Shown: positions 47,701-62,700 of the stretch, in pieces
Position numbering within the stretch: position 1 is the stretch's first letter
Layout of the letters: each line of letters starts with the position of its first letter
Origin: Chondrilla cf. caribensis
Lineage: Eukaryota > Porifera > Demospongiae > Chondrillida > Chondrillidae
Assembly (NCBI GenBank): GCA_964020155.1
Contig: OZ026552.1
Span: forward strand, 3,996,548 to 4,060,547
DNA: 64,000 nt
Direction: 5' to 3'
The notes under the pieces: model-generated
What the model saw: the letters and a program-made list of their open reading frames with translations, nothing else
Database searches by the model: none
What the model was told of the DNA's origin: nothing
Position numbers and translations under genes: made by a program

Positions 47701-50700
47701 GGGATGCTTTTGCCGTGAATTCATCCACGGGGATCATCACGGTGATTGGGGACATTGATCGTGAACGGACGCCCACCTTCAATCTTGAAATCTACGCAGT
47801 AGACAACAGCGTTGCTCCTATGACAGGAACGGCCGAGATCACCGTGAACATCCTGGACATCAACGACAACATCCCCATGTTCGGAAAACTCTCCTATGCT
47901 GGGTACATCTACGAGAATGAGGCAGCTGGATCCCAAGTACTCGAAGATGGGACCAATCAGACACTCTACGTGGCGGCAAATGACTCAGATGCCGGAAGCA
48001 ATGCAAGAGTGTCTTACCACATTCTACAGGACGACGTTCCTTTCCAGATCAATTCCAGCAGCGGTGTGATCACCACAACGCGGAGATTGAACTACGAAAT
48101 TGAGAGTGAATACTCCCTGACTGTGTACGCTCTTGATGGTGGAGGCTTTTCGTCTTCTCCCGTAGAGGTGACCATTTTTGTCCTGAATCGCATCGACACA
48201 ACTCCAACTTTCGAAGAAGAACTCTATACTTTCACTGTCAGTGAGGGACGAAGCAATGGTACCTTTGTTGGTGTTGTCAAGGCAACTGGTGCTTTCCCTA
48301 TCGAATATCGGCTGGATCCGAACGATGACCAACCGTTTGAAATCGATTCCACCAGTGGAAACATCACCACGACAGAGAACTTTGACAGAGAAGATGAAGC
48401 GGACTACACGATCACCGTGCAAGCCAGTATGGATGGATTTGTCACATTCTCGAATGTGTCTGTTATGGTCAGTATCAGTGATCGCAACGACGAGGTTCCC
48501 ATGTTCCTCCGATCTTCGTACTCTTTCAACATTACGGAAACCTCCTCAACTAACATCATCATCGGTTCGGTGTCTGCCACAGATAGAGATGGCACTCTGT
48601 CAATCCAGTATACGATTTCTGCTGGGGACGATGAGAACGTTTTTGATCTGGCCTGGGACGGCAGCACAGGTATCATCTTCAACAGATTGCCGGTTGATCA
48701 TGAGGTCTCCTCTCTCTACAACCTCACCATCACAGCTTCTGATGGAACTCTTTCCTCCAACGTCTCCGTCTACATCGATGTTCTCGACATCAATGACAAT
48801 CCTCCACGTTTCAACCAGTCCGAGTACAATCGGACAGTACCGGAGTATTCCCGACGGGAATATCTCGTGACGACGATGGTGGCAGAGGATCCAGATGCCG
48901 GACTGAACGGCACCGTTACTTACACCATGACACCAGTGGATCCAGTCAACGACACCTACTTCACCATCAACAACAACACAGGTGAAGTCACCGTGCTAAT
49001 GCTACCTCCCAGGGAGGAGATTGACCGGTACGAATTCACCGTAGAAGCAATGGACCGCTCCTCACCATATTACACGGACAGCACACAGCTTGTAATATAC
49101 GTTGTTGACGTCAATGAACCACCAGCGGTTGCGTCTGCCTACAATTTGACTTTGAGTGAAAACACCACTTCTGGAAATTTCTTTCAACTCAATGCATCAC
49201 ACGGGAATGATGACCCTGGAAATTCTGGAGTCCAGTACCGGCTCCAGTTCCCAATTTCCGAATCCGGAAATGGAACTGAGAATGAGACAATGACTGATGA
49301 AGTGAACTTGGCTGACTACATCACCATCAACGACACAACAGGCGTTATTTCCATCATTAGACCGTTTGACTATGAAGCTGGTGATAGGTATTTCGATTTC
49401 ACCATCATTTCCGAAGACCCCAATAATCCATCAATCAACAGTACCACTTCCATCCTACTCATCATCACAGACACCAACGACAATCCTGTCTACTTTGAGA
49501 ACAGCACCTACTTCCTTGATCTGAATGAGAGTATTGCTGAAGGCGATATCATTTTCAATTTTGGGGACGAGGTCTTGGATGTGGATGAGGTAAGTCACAC
49601 CATGTTCCGTTTCACCATTTTGAACACTTCTGCTTCGTCAAACTTTCTCGGAGTCGACTCTGATACAGGTGAGGTGTTTGTGGAGCGCCGACTCGACTTT
49701 GAGACACACCCCGAGGTGAGCATCACCGTCCAAGTATCAGATGGGATCTACACAGACACAGCCGTGCTTGACCTCACAGTATATAACGCCAATGATGGTC
49801 CCGAGTTCACTCAGCGGGTCTACTACGTTTCTGTGTCCGAAGATGCACCCAACGATACCTATCTCATCACCGTGTCGGCAATGGACCACGACAACTCCAC
49901 TGGATTTATGGGATGGATTGACGTAAATATCACCTACGGACTGATAGACGATGATGTCTTGCCTTTCACAATAGATCCAGACACTGGGGAGGTCAACCTG
50001 ACTGGCAGTCTAGACAGAGAGACGGTAGCCATCTACAACCTGACCCTCTTTGCACTGGGTAACACAGGGGTACAGAGTACAGCAAAACTTGAGGTTACTG
50101 TTCTTGATATCAATGACAACATGCCTATTTTCCTGTTCGATTCTCCAAACGCAACAATATACACAGCAACTGTATATGAAGGTGCACCGATCAGACATGT
50201 CATCACGTCTGTGCTGGCAGAGGATGCTGATGCTGGAGAGAACCAGACTGTGATATACTCACTGCAGCCCTTCTCCAACAACTCCCTGCAGCCGTTTAGT
50301 ATAAACTCTGCAACAGGTGAAATCACGCTAAGTCAACTTGTTGATCGTGAGGAAAACCCTGTAATTAACGTCACAATTGTTGCCAGGGACAACGGAACCT
50401 CTCCAATGTCGTCGTCAGCCACCCTGGTGGTCTCAGTATCAGACGAGAATGACAACACTCCAGAATTTGTCACTGAACTCATATTCGGCATTTCTGAGGG
50501 TCTTGCTGTCAACAGTGTTGGCTTTCAAATTGAAGCTGTTGATCCAGACGCAGGAGAAAATGGCACTGTGTACTACAACTGGATGTACACCTATCCGAGC
50601 GAGTGTGAAGACTTCTTTTCTCTTGACTCGAACACGGGTAACTTCACCATCACTTCCTCACTGAATATCAACATCACGAACATCAGCAGGTGCTTTTTGG

Positions 50701-53700
50701 GAATTTTTGCAAGGGACAGAGGCCAACCGCAACGGGAAACCGAGGCTGGCTTCTACATCACGATCCTCCCCGCTGCCCATGATGCTCCTGCGTTTGTCTC
50801 TGATGTGGGATTTGTGGGCAGAGTGGCAGAAGCAACTGAGATAGGAGTCTACGTGTTGACGGTCACTGCCATCCCGGATGAAGGACTGAGTGTAGAATAT
50901 GCCCTTCAGACTGACGACCCCATGCTCCCATTCGCTCTGGATTCTGAGTCTGGAGCCATCACGGTCTGTGGTGTGTTCGATCGGGAGACCACCCCTTACT
51001 TCACTTTCAACGTCACTGCCACCGATAACGGATTCCCATCTCTCACCTCCACCACGTCAGTGAGAGTGGACATAATCGACGTGAATGATGAAGAACCCGT
51101 CTTCTCGAACGACAGTTATGTCTACATGGTCCGTGAATCTGCCAGCCTCGCCTATCCCATATTCACACTGAGTGTGATGGACCGGGACATCCATCCCAAT
51201 AACATCCTAAACTTCCGGTTTCTCCCGAATGAAGAAAACCAGACGAATTACGGCACTTTCAGAATAACATCTGCTGGAGAAGTGTACCTTTTGAAGCCTC
51301 TGGATTTCGATTCTGGGCGTTTCCAATACGTCCTCAACGTATCTGTTACCGACGGTAAGTTCACCAACTTTGCCGAAGTAGTTGTGGAGTTACTGGACTC
51401 GAATGATGCGGCCCCAATGTTCTCCAACCTTCCAAACAGGATCAGCATCAGAGAGGATGCAGAGACAGGAGATGTTGTGTTCGACGTGGACGCAACTGAC
51501 CTGGATAGTCTGCGTAATGCCTTCCTGGAGTACCAGCTAGACGATCCCTACAACATGTTTGATATCAATTCCACCACCGGTGAGGTGTTTGTGGCCAGTG
51601 GAGGGTTCGACTACGAACAAGGAACGAGACAGTTTGTTCTGAGCGTGACTGTCATCGACCGACTGCCGCGTAATCTCACTGCTGAAGACCTAAACGGTAC
51701 TGACATTGCCGACTTCCTCCGCCATTATGATGCAGATGAAGGGAGACTGAACACAACCAGTGAACTTGCGATTGACATCATCGATGTAAACGACAACAGC
51801 CCGATGTTCCTTGCTCCGTTTGAGTTCGAAGTGGTTGAGAATGACCAAGCGTCAATAACAGTGGGTCGTGTGGACAGCATTGATCTCGACTCCGGTGAGA
51901 ACAGTCGGACAGAGTACAACATCACTGCAGGGGATGAAGGTCGTTTCATCATTGACCCAGTTACTGGCATCATTACAAGCATCCCCCCGTTGAACAGAGA
52001 AGTGAATTCTTCTTATTCTCTCCTGATCGTAGCTACAGATTTTGGATCACCCCGAATGAGCAGTAATCGTACCTTCCTCGTGATTGTTACAGATGCACCT
52101 GACACTCCTCCTAGATTTGCCGTCCCCGATGGTGGCTTCCTCTTTGCCAAAGTTGAAGAAAACAGTCTTTCCGCCTTTGTGATGAACGTCACTGCAACTG
52201 ATCCCGATGATGGAGACCTGACCTACTACCTTCTCGATCAGAACAAAAACTTTGTCATCAACAACCGCACAGGGGAGGTACGAACATCTCCCTCGAAAAT
52301 CATTGACAGGGAAGAAACACCTTTCGTGACAATTGGTGTTGAAGCAGTTGACTCGTCCGGTCTCACGGATACGGTGATCGTGGTAGTGGAGATTACAGAC
52401 GTCAACGATTCACCTCCAGTCTTTGGAAGATCAGATTACTTTGTCAACATCACCGAAAACACACCGCTCGACTCTCTTGTTCTCACCCTCACTGCTAGTG
52501 ACCCGGACCTGGGTACAAATGCTATGGTTAACTATGAAAAAGTGAACGGAAGTGACTTCTTTGAAATCGATCGGATTACCGGTGAGATTAAGGTGGTCAG
52601 GAGACTGTGCATCAACCACATAGACAATGCCTTCCACACCATGCTGATCCGAGCGTATGATGCTGAAAACTCGACTCTGTATGATCTCACCGAAGTCAGC
52701 ATCGTCGTTCATGACGTAAACCGCTTCACCCCGATGTTCTTGCAACCGTCTTATGTGGTCCGGATAAATCGGAACACTCAAGCAGACACAGTAATCTTCT
52801 CACACTTGTCTGTTTTCGACGACGACTACTGCACTGAGAGTCTCACGCTTTCAATTCTATCCGGCAACGAGGATAACACGTTCAGTTTTGACACTACCTT
52901 GGGTAAGATTGTGCTCAGGAGAGACATAAGTCCGGACGATTTTGACTTTGTTCTCAGAATCAGAGTGACTGATGCCGGTCACTCTGCAGTAGTCCCGACA
53001 AAATGGAGTGAAATCAACGTCTACATCCTGGTTGGTGCCGTCCTTCCCATCTCTGTTTCACTCTCTGAAGGGTTTGCCGTGCCTCCTCTTGTACGTGTGT
53101 CTTCCTCCCTCTACCAACAAGAAGTGTGGATACCGACAGGGGGGCAATTTGCTGAGTCCGTGGACGTTGAGTTCTCTCTGGGCGGTGAGGTGTTTGCGCA
53201 ACAATCAGTCCAGGTTGAGCAATCCCCTGCTGACTACCTCAAGGGAGCTGTGGCATCAGAGGTCATCCACTACAGCAAGCCTGAAGTTAAGATCGTTGTA
53301 CAGGTATTCTCGGCCGGTCACGAAGTTCACTATGTGAAGCAGACTGCTGTGTTTGCTGAGCTCTTGCCTTACGGTGAGTTGGCCGGTGAGACTACAGAGA
53401 CCGTTCGTGAGACTTGCATCACACAGCCTCCACTGTCGAGCTGCGAGCTGACTCTCATCGTTCCAGACAAGTGGTTCGAATACACAGAACTGGGCGAACG
53501 CATCGTTCAAGCAAGGTACGGTTTTGATGGAGTTGACAATGAGAAGTCCCAACTCATTCCATCAATTTACCTCGAACCGAGACCAGTCGTTGACAGAGAA
53601 GACTTATTCGTTCAAGTGTCTCTCCCTTCACATCCCATCTACCCAGGTGACGAGTTTGACATACAGTTCTCAACGAACTGGCCACATCCTGTTGCCATGG

Positions 53701-56700
53701 TAGCAGTTCACTGTTCATATGACGAGAGTATTGAGTTTGAAGAGGTCCAGTTCAACAGACTCTCTCAGGTTGTTTACGAATCGGACACCAGTGGACAATT
53801 CAGTGTGACTTACACTGACCAGCCGTATCACACCCCCCCACCTGACCTCAACAACCCCTTCCTCACAGTCACCATGGAGCTATCAGATGACGTGGAACTG
53901 ACCAATGGGACAGCTGAACTCGATTTCGAATGTGTGGTTGATTACGTTGCCGACGCAACCGGGGGTACAGTTCAATCCGGAGATCCAGCTTTCCACGTTG
54001 GACGATCGGTCTTCAACAATGGGACTTCAGTCGTGTATGCTGCTGAGAACTTTGTCAATGAACTGATACTCTACAGCGATGAGGGTACTTTGGTGAACAC
54101 CGCTGTTCTCACCGGGAACAGGGTCTCAACCAGAATTATGGGCATAGCAGTGTACGGAAATGGGAAAATCGATTACGAATACGATAATCTCACCTGTACA
54201 AGTGGTGACGATGATGTTGTCAAAGTGACAACAAACTGTGAAGAAGCCTACTTGGATGGTACAGAAAGTGAAGGATCCAATATGGCCGCCATCCACGCTT
54301 CACCAGACCGAGGGGAGAAAACGTACAGTGTCTACCTCCAAGTCTGGTATCCACGACAAATTGACATCCGTTTTGCGGACCAAACGCTCAACACTATAAC
54401 TGGCTGCGATCCCGCTAAATTCCAAGAGACAGCAATTTCTGTTGAAGGAACCTTTGTGTCCGGTACTCTCCGCAGTGGAGCTGATTTGACGTCACTCCTC
54501 AAAGACAGACTCAATTCCAGAGATGACACTGTTGCTTCTCTCGATCTCTCCAGAGCTGTACCTTATGCTGTTGGTAAGGGTGCTGGCACCACTGAAATCA
54601 TCATTGACATCAACGGGCAGACATTTTCTTCATCAAGCCTTGTGGTTACTGAAGTCGAGGCCACCATCTCAGACTTCACCATCACAGTTGTCAGCGTGAA
54701 GGAGAGCGGATTTTTCAGTTCTTCTGTGGCAGGTTCGAGCCACACTGCGTTGGCTGATATCAACATATCCGCTAACTTCACAAAGCTCTACCAGAGAGGC
54801 ATTGTGTATGCCGATGCAGTCATGAGTGATGGGAGTATTCTAGCAGTGAACAAAACGAGAGAGCTCATGTTATCTTCACTGGACATGTACACCATTGACA
54901 TTGATGATGGTGAAATTGTCGTGTACAGGCCAAGAAGCGGCCGATTCCTCCACTCACAGTGGACCACCTCCGTGTGTACACCTAGCACATTTGTCAAGAA
55001 TTGGAACATCAACGCTGGTGGTATAAGTCCACCAGTAAGTCTGAGGTTTGTGACTGCATCTGGATACAGGCTAGCTCTGGACACCTTCACCTCTCAAGTT
55101 CTCAACTTATCGTCAAGTTTGACATTCGAAATCGAACTCACGGACACTCACAATCGTACCATTTTGATTTCAAATGACCCCAGAACTATTGTGAATGTAA
55201 GCAACAACTTGGATCTCAACCGCCTGACAGCATCCGTTGGATCCAATGCAGTTGCCGGATCTGCTAATATCACCGCTTACTTTGACTATGATGGCATTGT
55301 CCTTAGTACAACCCTCAATTTGGAGCTGGTTGGCATTGCGAACTTCACAGCATCCGTTGAACTCTACCCTGAGTACTCAGACAGCAGTGACACCACCCTG
55401 TATGCACTAGCATATACATCACCACCCATCTACCAGTCTGCGTCCATAGTGGCCCAGGTGACCACTACATCCGGGGATGTCCTCGACGTGTCTTCTCGTG
55501 ACGAGATTCGGTTGAATATGGTGCAGAACACAAACCTTACCATTCGACGTGATGAAGATGGAGTGAGAGTGATTGAACCTTCGTCGAGCAAAGAACAAAC
55601 CATCACTGTTTGGTTCGGCAGCTTTTATGATTCTGTAAACGTGACTTCCTCGGATGAGGAACTGTTGATCACTCGACTATTCGAACTTGAACTGGATCTC
55701 ACCAACGACACTCTAGCTGGAGTTGTGGGAACTGAGGCCTCCATCACTGGTATTTCTGCTGAACTGTCCAGCGGTGGAATTCTCCTTGACTTCCGTCCAT
55801 ATCTGCCTTACTACCTGGATCTTCTCACGTTTAACACATCAAATTTCAACGTTTCCCGGGCAAGTCTCTCGTCAATGTCAATCCAACTTGTCGGTAATGC
55901 TCCGGGTTTGGAGACAGCGTTCCTCACCCTCCAGTACCCCCCACAAATCAACTACGTCAACGTGACGAGGAATGTGACCGTTGTCAGAAAGATTAACAGC
56001 ACAGATGCAGACGGTTTCAACATGACGGGAAATTTTACAGGTTTCAACATGACGGGAAATTTTACCAGTGTGAACTCCACCAATGGAACAGAGGATGGTG
56101 AGGAGATGTACACCACAGAGGTGATACAAGTCACTGAAATCGAGGTTGTCGTGGATGAGATGCAGCCTGTCACTGGCACTGTGGAGTACTATACCAACGT
56201 AGCTGCCGAAGTGGGAGGTGTTGACCTGGGTGAGGAGTATGGTCCACCTGCCATCGTCTCTAGTAATTCTCTCATCACCATTCCCGTCACCATGAACTTT
56301 GCCGAAGGAGATTTCACCGTTGATGCTGCGGTTGTCAGTATTCTCTATAACACAACCGGTGTGAGACTAGTGAACATACTCCCCAGTACAGAAATGAATG
56401 CCGGACACGTTTATTACTCAATCTGGCCGACAGAGGGTGTGGTAAAGCTAGGAGGCATCAGCACGGGGTTGGAATTCAGGGACGTGGTCAACGATAGGTA
56501 TCATATTGGTACAGTTGTGTTTCAAGTTCTTGAACGTGGTTCCCTCTACGGGTTTTCAGCCATTGTTGAAGTGTTGGCCGGAGCAACTCTTCCCCCCGAA
56601 GATGCAAGCGATAGTATCCTTGAACGGACAGCCGCGGGAGAGATCACCGTGGAGGATCAGGTCTTCATGGGCGGGTATTATCCACCACCTCCGCTGCCCA

Positions 56701-59700
56701 CCACTCTCCGACCTCAAGTCTGTAATTACTCCGTGCCGGGTGACTCCACTGAGGACTGTGTCTTCACTCTCAAAGATGCATTGTACGGGAGACTTCTTGC
56801 AACAGAGGCAGCCATCAACCCGATTGTGTGGACAGACGATCTTCAGGACAGGGTTGACTACGATCACAACGGAGTCGTAGACATGAGAGACATCTGGGAC
56901 CTGGAGAGAGCAGGATTTGAACTTGCTCCTCTCATTTCAGCCGTTTCTATCATCCCGGTGACTGCCGATACTTCAGATTGTCGTCTGACTCTCACTGTGT
57001 CCCTGTATCAACAATCTCTCCTGGACACGAACACTTCCCTGGTCTATTTTGGTGTATTCAGCAATGAGTACGGATTCCAGCGTTCGTTTGACAACACCAC
57101 CTTGAGCACCGGATCTCTAGTGTCGGACATTCAAGGCATCCCCAACAACTCTTACGGCGGTTGGTGGGCAGCCGAAAACCTTGGCAACAGTGTTTTCCAG
57201 GTACAGACTGAGCCAGGCCTCTTGCAAGGCAATGGTATTGGTGTGGTGGCGGTTGTCATTGCCAACAATGTGGGGACAGACGTTGTACAAAGACATGTGT
57301 CATTCTTGAATGGTCCTCTTACAGGGAATCCCGAATTCGGCAGCATGTCAACTCAGTTCACAGTACGTGGCCAAGGTGTATATGTAAACAGCACTAGTGG
57401 GTTTGATCCCTTGGAGATATTTGACATCCCGTACACAGCATACGAGTGTATCAACGAGCACGCCCCGATGTTCACCATTAGGGGTCCTTACAACCAGATT
57501 TTGAGAGAAACCGCGAGAGCAGACATTTTGCTACCTGTGAGTGCCACAGACGATGACGATGGTCCCACGGGAGAGTTGAAATATTTCATTTACAACACCA
57601 CCCAGCCCGGGCTACTCCAGATATTCGACAATGGTAGTCTTCTGCTCAACTATCCTCTGGACTATGAGTCGTACTCGACTGTCAACCTCACGATACAAGC
57701 CATCGATCAGGGTCCCCACGTGTACACCAGAAAGACTGCCACCATTGGCTACCTCATTACTGTAGTCGATGACAACGACAATCCTCCCGTACCCGAGTAC
57801 CCCTCCTACGAGGTGGTGATCGAAGAGAGATACACAGGTTTGGCCAACCTCACCATCAGAGCTAGCGATGGGGACAAGTTTAACGCTGACTACCGTGCAA
57901 TGCAATTCTACATCATCGACGGTGACCGTCCTAACAATCCTTATTTCAGCCTTGTCTCCATCGACAACACCTCGGTCCAGCTGAACGTTCTCAGAGCTCT
58001 GGACCACGAGAGCCAATCAGAGTTTAACCTCACGCTGATTGTTAACAATACCAACCCCACCAATCCACCAGGACCCACTGCCACTCGATTTCCTGTGAGA
58101 GTTCTTGTTGCTGATGTGAACGACAATCCTCCGATATTCCCTAAAGGACCCATTACGATTTTCATCTCGGAAAGCATGCCACCGAATTCTATCATCTACG
58201 TTCTCCGAGCAACTGACAAGGATTCCGGCAGCAATGCGAGAATTGACTACTTCATTGATTATGCTTTTCCCGCAAATGCTCTTGGGACTGCCCTGAATGG
58301 TACCAGACTCGAGGATGAGTATCTCCATGTCGACCCCATGTCGGGTAACGTGACTCTGTTGAGACGGCTAGATCGAGAAGGAGATATCAAGGCTCTTTCC
58401 TGCCAATTCCATGCTGAGCAAGACGGGATTGTTTTACGGGATCCTGATGAGCCTGTAACAATTGTGATACACATCATTGTCTGCAATGAAAACGATGAGA
58501 TACCTGAATTCATCGGTGTACCTTACATTTCGACTCTAGCGGAAACGGTTGGTCCGGGGGCTGTAGTTGTCACAGTGAGTGCACAAGACAGAGACCTTGG
58601 ATCTTTCTGTGCTTCTGATGCAGAGAATGAACGCCTGGACAGTGAGGTGAGTTACACCTTGACAAGTGCCGATGGGGGACCTTTCCAAATCAATTCAGAA
58701 AGTGGAGTGGTGACCATATCGAACGGGTCGCTTGACCGCGAATCAAGAGAATCTTACAATCTCATCGTCACTGCCAGGGATCGTGGAGTTCCCCCCCAGG
58801 AAGCCAACACAACTATAACAGTTACCATCACGGACGTCAATGACATGTCTCCCACATTCGATAAAGAAGTGTACGAATTTTCAGTTAACGAAGGAATCAC
58901 GACAGTTCTGACACCATCTCTGATCATAACTGATCGCGATGGTGTAGTCAGTGGTGGTGAAGTCGCAAGTGTGACCATATCTCCTTCTGGACTTCCATTC
59001 AGTATCTCTAGGGTCTCCGGTGACGTGTACAATCTGGCTGTTACTGGTCCTACTGACAGAGAAACGACGGCTGAATACAACTTCACCTTGATCGCCACCG
59101 ATAACGGAGTATCGCCGTTGTCTTCATCGGCCATTGTGATTGTAAACATCAACGACGTCAACGACAACCCTCCAAATTTCCTTGGTGAGCCGTACTATGG
59201 GAGAATCACAGAAGGGTCTCCAGCAGGTACGGTGGTTTTCCAACTTCGTGGATATGATTTGGACGGGAATTCTACCTTGAGATTCTCCAAAGTTAACCAG
59301 AGCATGAATGCTTACGATGGGTCCCTCAGTGTAGATGAAATGTCTGGAGAAGTGTACATCAACGAACCACTGTGTTACAGTGATGGCAGTTTATCAGTCA
59401 ACTTCACTCTTGGAGTCACCATAACTGATGACAATGGCAGTGGAAATGCAATCTCTTCTTCTGTCGCCTTTTCTTTGGAAGACAGCAATCTCAAGCGACC
59501 AGAGTTCATCAGAGACTCCTACATTGTGGTGGTTCCCAGAAACACTCAATCAGGGGAGGCCATCTTGACAGTGAATGCCACTGATGAAGTGTGTTCCCAC
59601 CCCCTCTTGTACAAGCTGGTAGATGGGGACGATAGTGCTTTATTCTCAGTTTTGACGGTGGACGATATCGACAGAGAACCTCCCTCTCGTTACAAACTCG

Positions 59701-62700
59701 GAGAGGTGAGAACAAATGGATTGTTGACCTCCAAAGATGTTTACTCTTTCAGAGTTGAAGTGGAGGACAGTGGATCAGCGACAACTCGTTCTAGTATGGC
59801 AACAGTGACAGTGCATGTAGGGTCAGTGCCGGCCGTTCAGATGTCCTCCACTTTTGGACTTCCCGAAGAGGACGTAGTCTCTTCTCCCTCGGCAAGATCG
59901 TTTTCACAACGCCAATTCTTCGGATACAGCAGTGATCAAGGAGTACACAGTTTTACAGCAAGTTTCGGAGGCATCAGTAAATCGTCGAATTTCACCATTG
60001 AGCCTCAACCAGTGACAGATCTTCTCACAACCATCCCAGTGGATCAACTCTTTGCTGATGATGAGTATGTGTATGTTATTGTGCAGGCCCTCAACCGTTT
60101 GAGAGGTACTCACGTCCAAGAGACCAATGTAACTGCTTCTGCTTCGTTCAACAGGGACACTTCCAGCAGTGAAACCGTTGTTGTATCTTCTGCATCGCCA
60201 ATAGAAACCATCCGCATTCCCATTCCATTGTCATGGAGAGAAATCTCCCAGAATGAAACCAGAATGGAAACAATAGTGGTGTCCGTCACAACAGGGTCCA
60301 TCACCAAGGCTCACAATGTCTCTTTGACCACATCATCCTCAGCCAACTCTGTCTTTGAAGATGTTGCCAACACTAACTATTCTGTGCTTGTCTCCCTACC
60401 GAAGCAATACCTGTACCCATCAGGCGAGTCACGCCTGTTTGTCTACACCAAGAACGAGAATAACCCCGTGACCAGTTTGGTGGTTGAATGCGATCTGGAG
60501 GACTCTTATCAATTCGACATTGCAACTGGAAATGAAGGTTGGATCGCAGCAGTGAGGGAGTCCGGGGGTAAACTGCGGATTCAAGCAAACTGGCAGTCCT
60601 CTGCTGGTTCCTATGTACCAGCCAAGCTCACCGTGCCGTTCACTGTACCAGAAGTCATCAGTAAGCCATTAGCAAGCATGTCCTGTAGGGGCATTCTGAC
60701 TGCGAGATCTCGGCCGTATATCTTCAGCAACGAGGAGTTTGAAGTCCTTGTCTCTTCTCGGGAGGAGCTCACAGTTCGTATGGGAACAGTCTACTATGCT
60801 CAGAGGGAGCTCAGTGATGTTCTGATCAGTACTAGTGCCAGAAGTCTCCTCAATACTGCTGTATTCACAGGTGTAAGGGTGGAGGATGTTGTCTCCTACA
60901 CCGGTCTGTGGGTGGACGCAATTCCGTATTTCGAAGAACTTGATAGCAGTGTCAGCATATCCTGTACATCCGGACCAGAAGTGAGCATCGAGAGGGACTG
61001 CTCCACAGTTTATTTGAGCGGAGTAGAGGAAGCAGGAAGTAGTGATGCAATGGTGAACGTATCTTTCAGCTATGGCGGGAACACTCTGATAAAAACATTC
61101 CTGTTTGAAGTTTGGTATCCTGATCTACCATTGACTGTGTCTGCCGCTGACCAAATTCTCAACCCCATCATGAACTATCGTGTTGACAAGGGAGCCTGCG
61201 TCCAAGGTTACCAGTGGACGACACTGTCCATCCAAGCAACCTTCAGAACCTCGCCGATGAGTGATGCCTTCAATGTCTCCGTTGAGTCTCTCGTCAATGA
61301 AGCAAACATACAGAGCAGTGTCAACAACATTGCATCCGTCAATGGCTTGGTTGTTCGCGGGGAATCCCCTGGTATTTCCACAATCAGTGTTAGAGACCCA
61401 GTGGACGGTAGCAGTCTTGGAACTGTGAACATCTCCGTCGTCACCACTCCAGTGGTGAACATATTGGGTACCGTCACCTACAGTGCCTCTGATATTGGAC
61501 TTTCTCCTGACAATATGCCTGTTTCACCTACCAGTGACTTCACAGCCAATCTTATCACAGATTTAAATCAAATTGATCAGAATTTTGAGTTTGTGACATT
61601 CATCTTCTTCTCGGACAACACATGGTCCAGACTGAGTGTGGGGAGCGGTCTATTCTACAATGTCAGCGAGACTGAACTGTCAGTTGACAGTTCCCGGGCA
61701 ACCGTAATCGGTGCGTTTGCTGGCTACCCGGTCACCGCTGTGTGGAGCTCCGAATGTGACGGAACTCTTTTGGAAGAACCTGTTCCTCTTCGAACCAACA
61801 TTGACAACACAGCTGCCCGTCTCTACCTGGTTGTACCCCACAACACACTGGTCCCCAGTTCTGATGTGTCACTGTCGTACAGTGTTGGACTCCCCAACTC
61901 CACCACCGTCCGCGTATTCCTCGTTACCGATAACGGCGAGAATGAAGTGGAGGTGACCACTAACCCCAATGTACTAGTGACCGTCAGTGTAGACGAAGGA
62001 GTAACCCTCACCAAACTCTCCAATGGGTCTTATCTCCTCCAGGTCACCTCTTCAGCTAATGTCTCAAATGTCGACATCACAGCCTCTATGGACACCTTGA
62101 ATGTGGTTGACAGTCAGACCATTCAGATTGTAAAATCGGATGAAATCTCTGTGTCCGTGAAGCCATATCCATCTTACCTGTCTTCTCCGAGTCTTTCGAC
62201 CCTTAGACTTGTTGGGAACTCAAACATGTACCAATATGCTCAGCTTGACGTACAGTGGGTGTTTGATACTGCCGATGGCAAGTATTCCATTCCTGTGAAT
62301 ACCAACAACTACCTCACTCTCAGTACTACAGACGAAGCGGTTGCTGAAGTGGGTGAGGACTCCAGGATCACTGTGAATAGCCCTGGTAACATGTACTTCC
62401 AAGCAAGTATCGGCCCTCTCAATGCCTCCACTCATCTCTCCGTTGTGAATGACTCCATCTACGTGATGAATGTATTGGAATTTGACATCACCACTAACTC
62501 TCTCCTTTCTGGTACTTTCGGGAGCACAGCTGCCAAGGTCAGACTGGGCCTCATGTTCAGTGACGGAACACAGGTGTTGGATTTCTACGGGAATAACGGT
62601 ACTCTTTATCCCGGACTTGTTGATATTGAATCGGATGAGGAATCGGCTGTGAGAGTAAACAACTTTACGGGTGAAGTCAGTATCCATGGTAACCTTGCCG

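Larger units (their letters stand above)
39787..53030 (+). other. Cadherin repeat block A (~30 EC repeats)
   Basis: EC repeats recognised from recurrent end motifs such as DDLNDNCPMF (42153), EVNDNPPVF (42450), NLNDNPPRF (44090), EDINDNSPEF (46210), LDINDNKPTF (47540), LDINDNPPRF (48787), LDINDNMPIF (50107), IDVNDNSPMF (51780), TDVNDSPPVF (52395), with LDRE/LDYE and DADxG motifs between. Some linkers are degenerate (TDENDQVPY 41245, NRIDTTPTF 48190, PAAHDAPAF 50770), suggesting lost calcium sites there. Confidence 0.9.

Noticed and set aside
49561..49600. GAG|GTAAGT as a possible donor inside the giant cadherin exon
   Set aside because: Reading through keeps frame and gives cadherin-like sequence (DVDEVSHTMFRFTI); splicing there would lose part of a repeat with no matching acceptor in phase.
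56040..56065. Short direct repeat in the cadherin (GFNMTGNFT twice)
   Set aside because: A local 27-bp duplication adding an N-glycosylation site; too small to carry weight beyond normal slippage.
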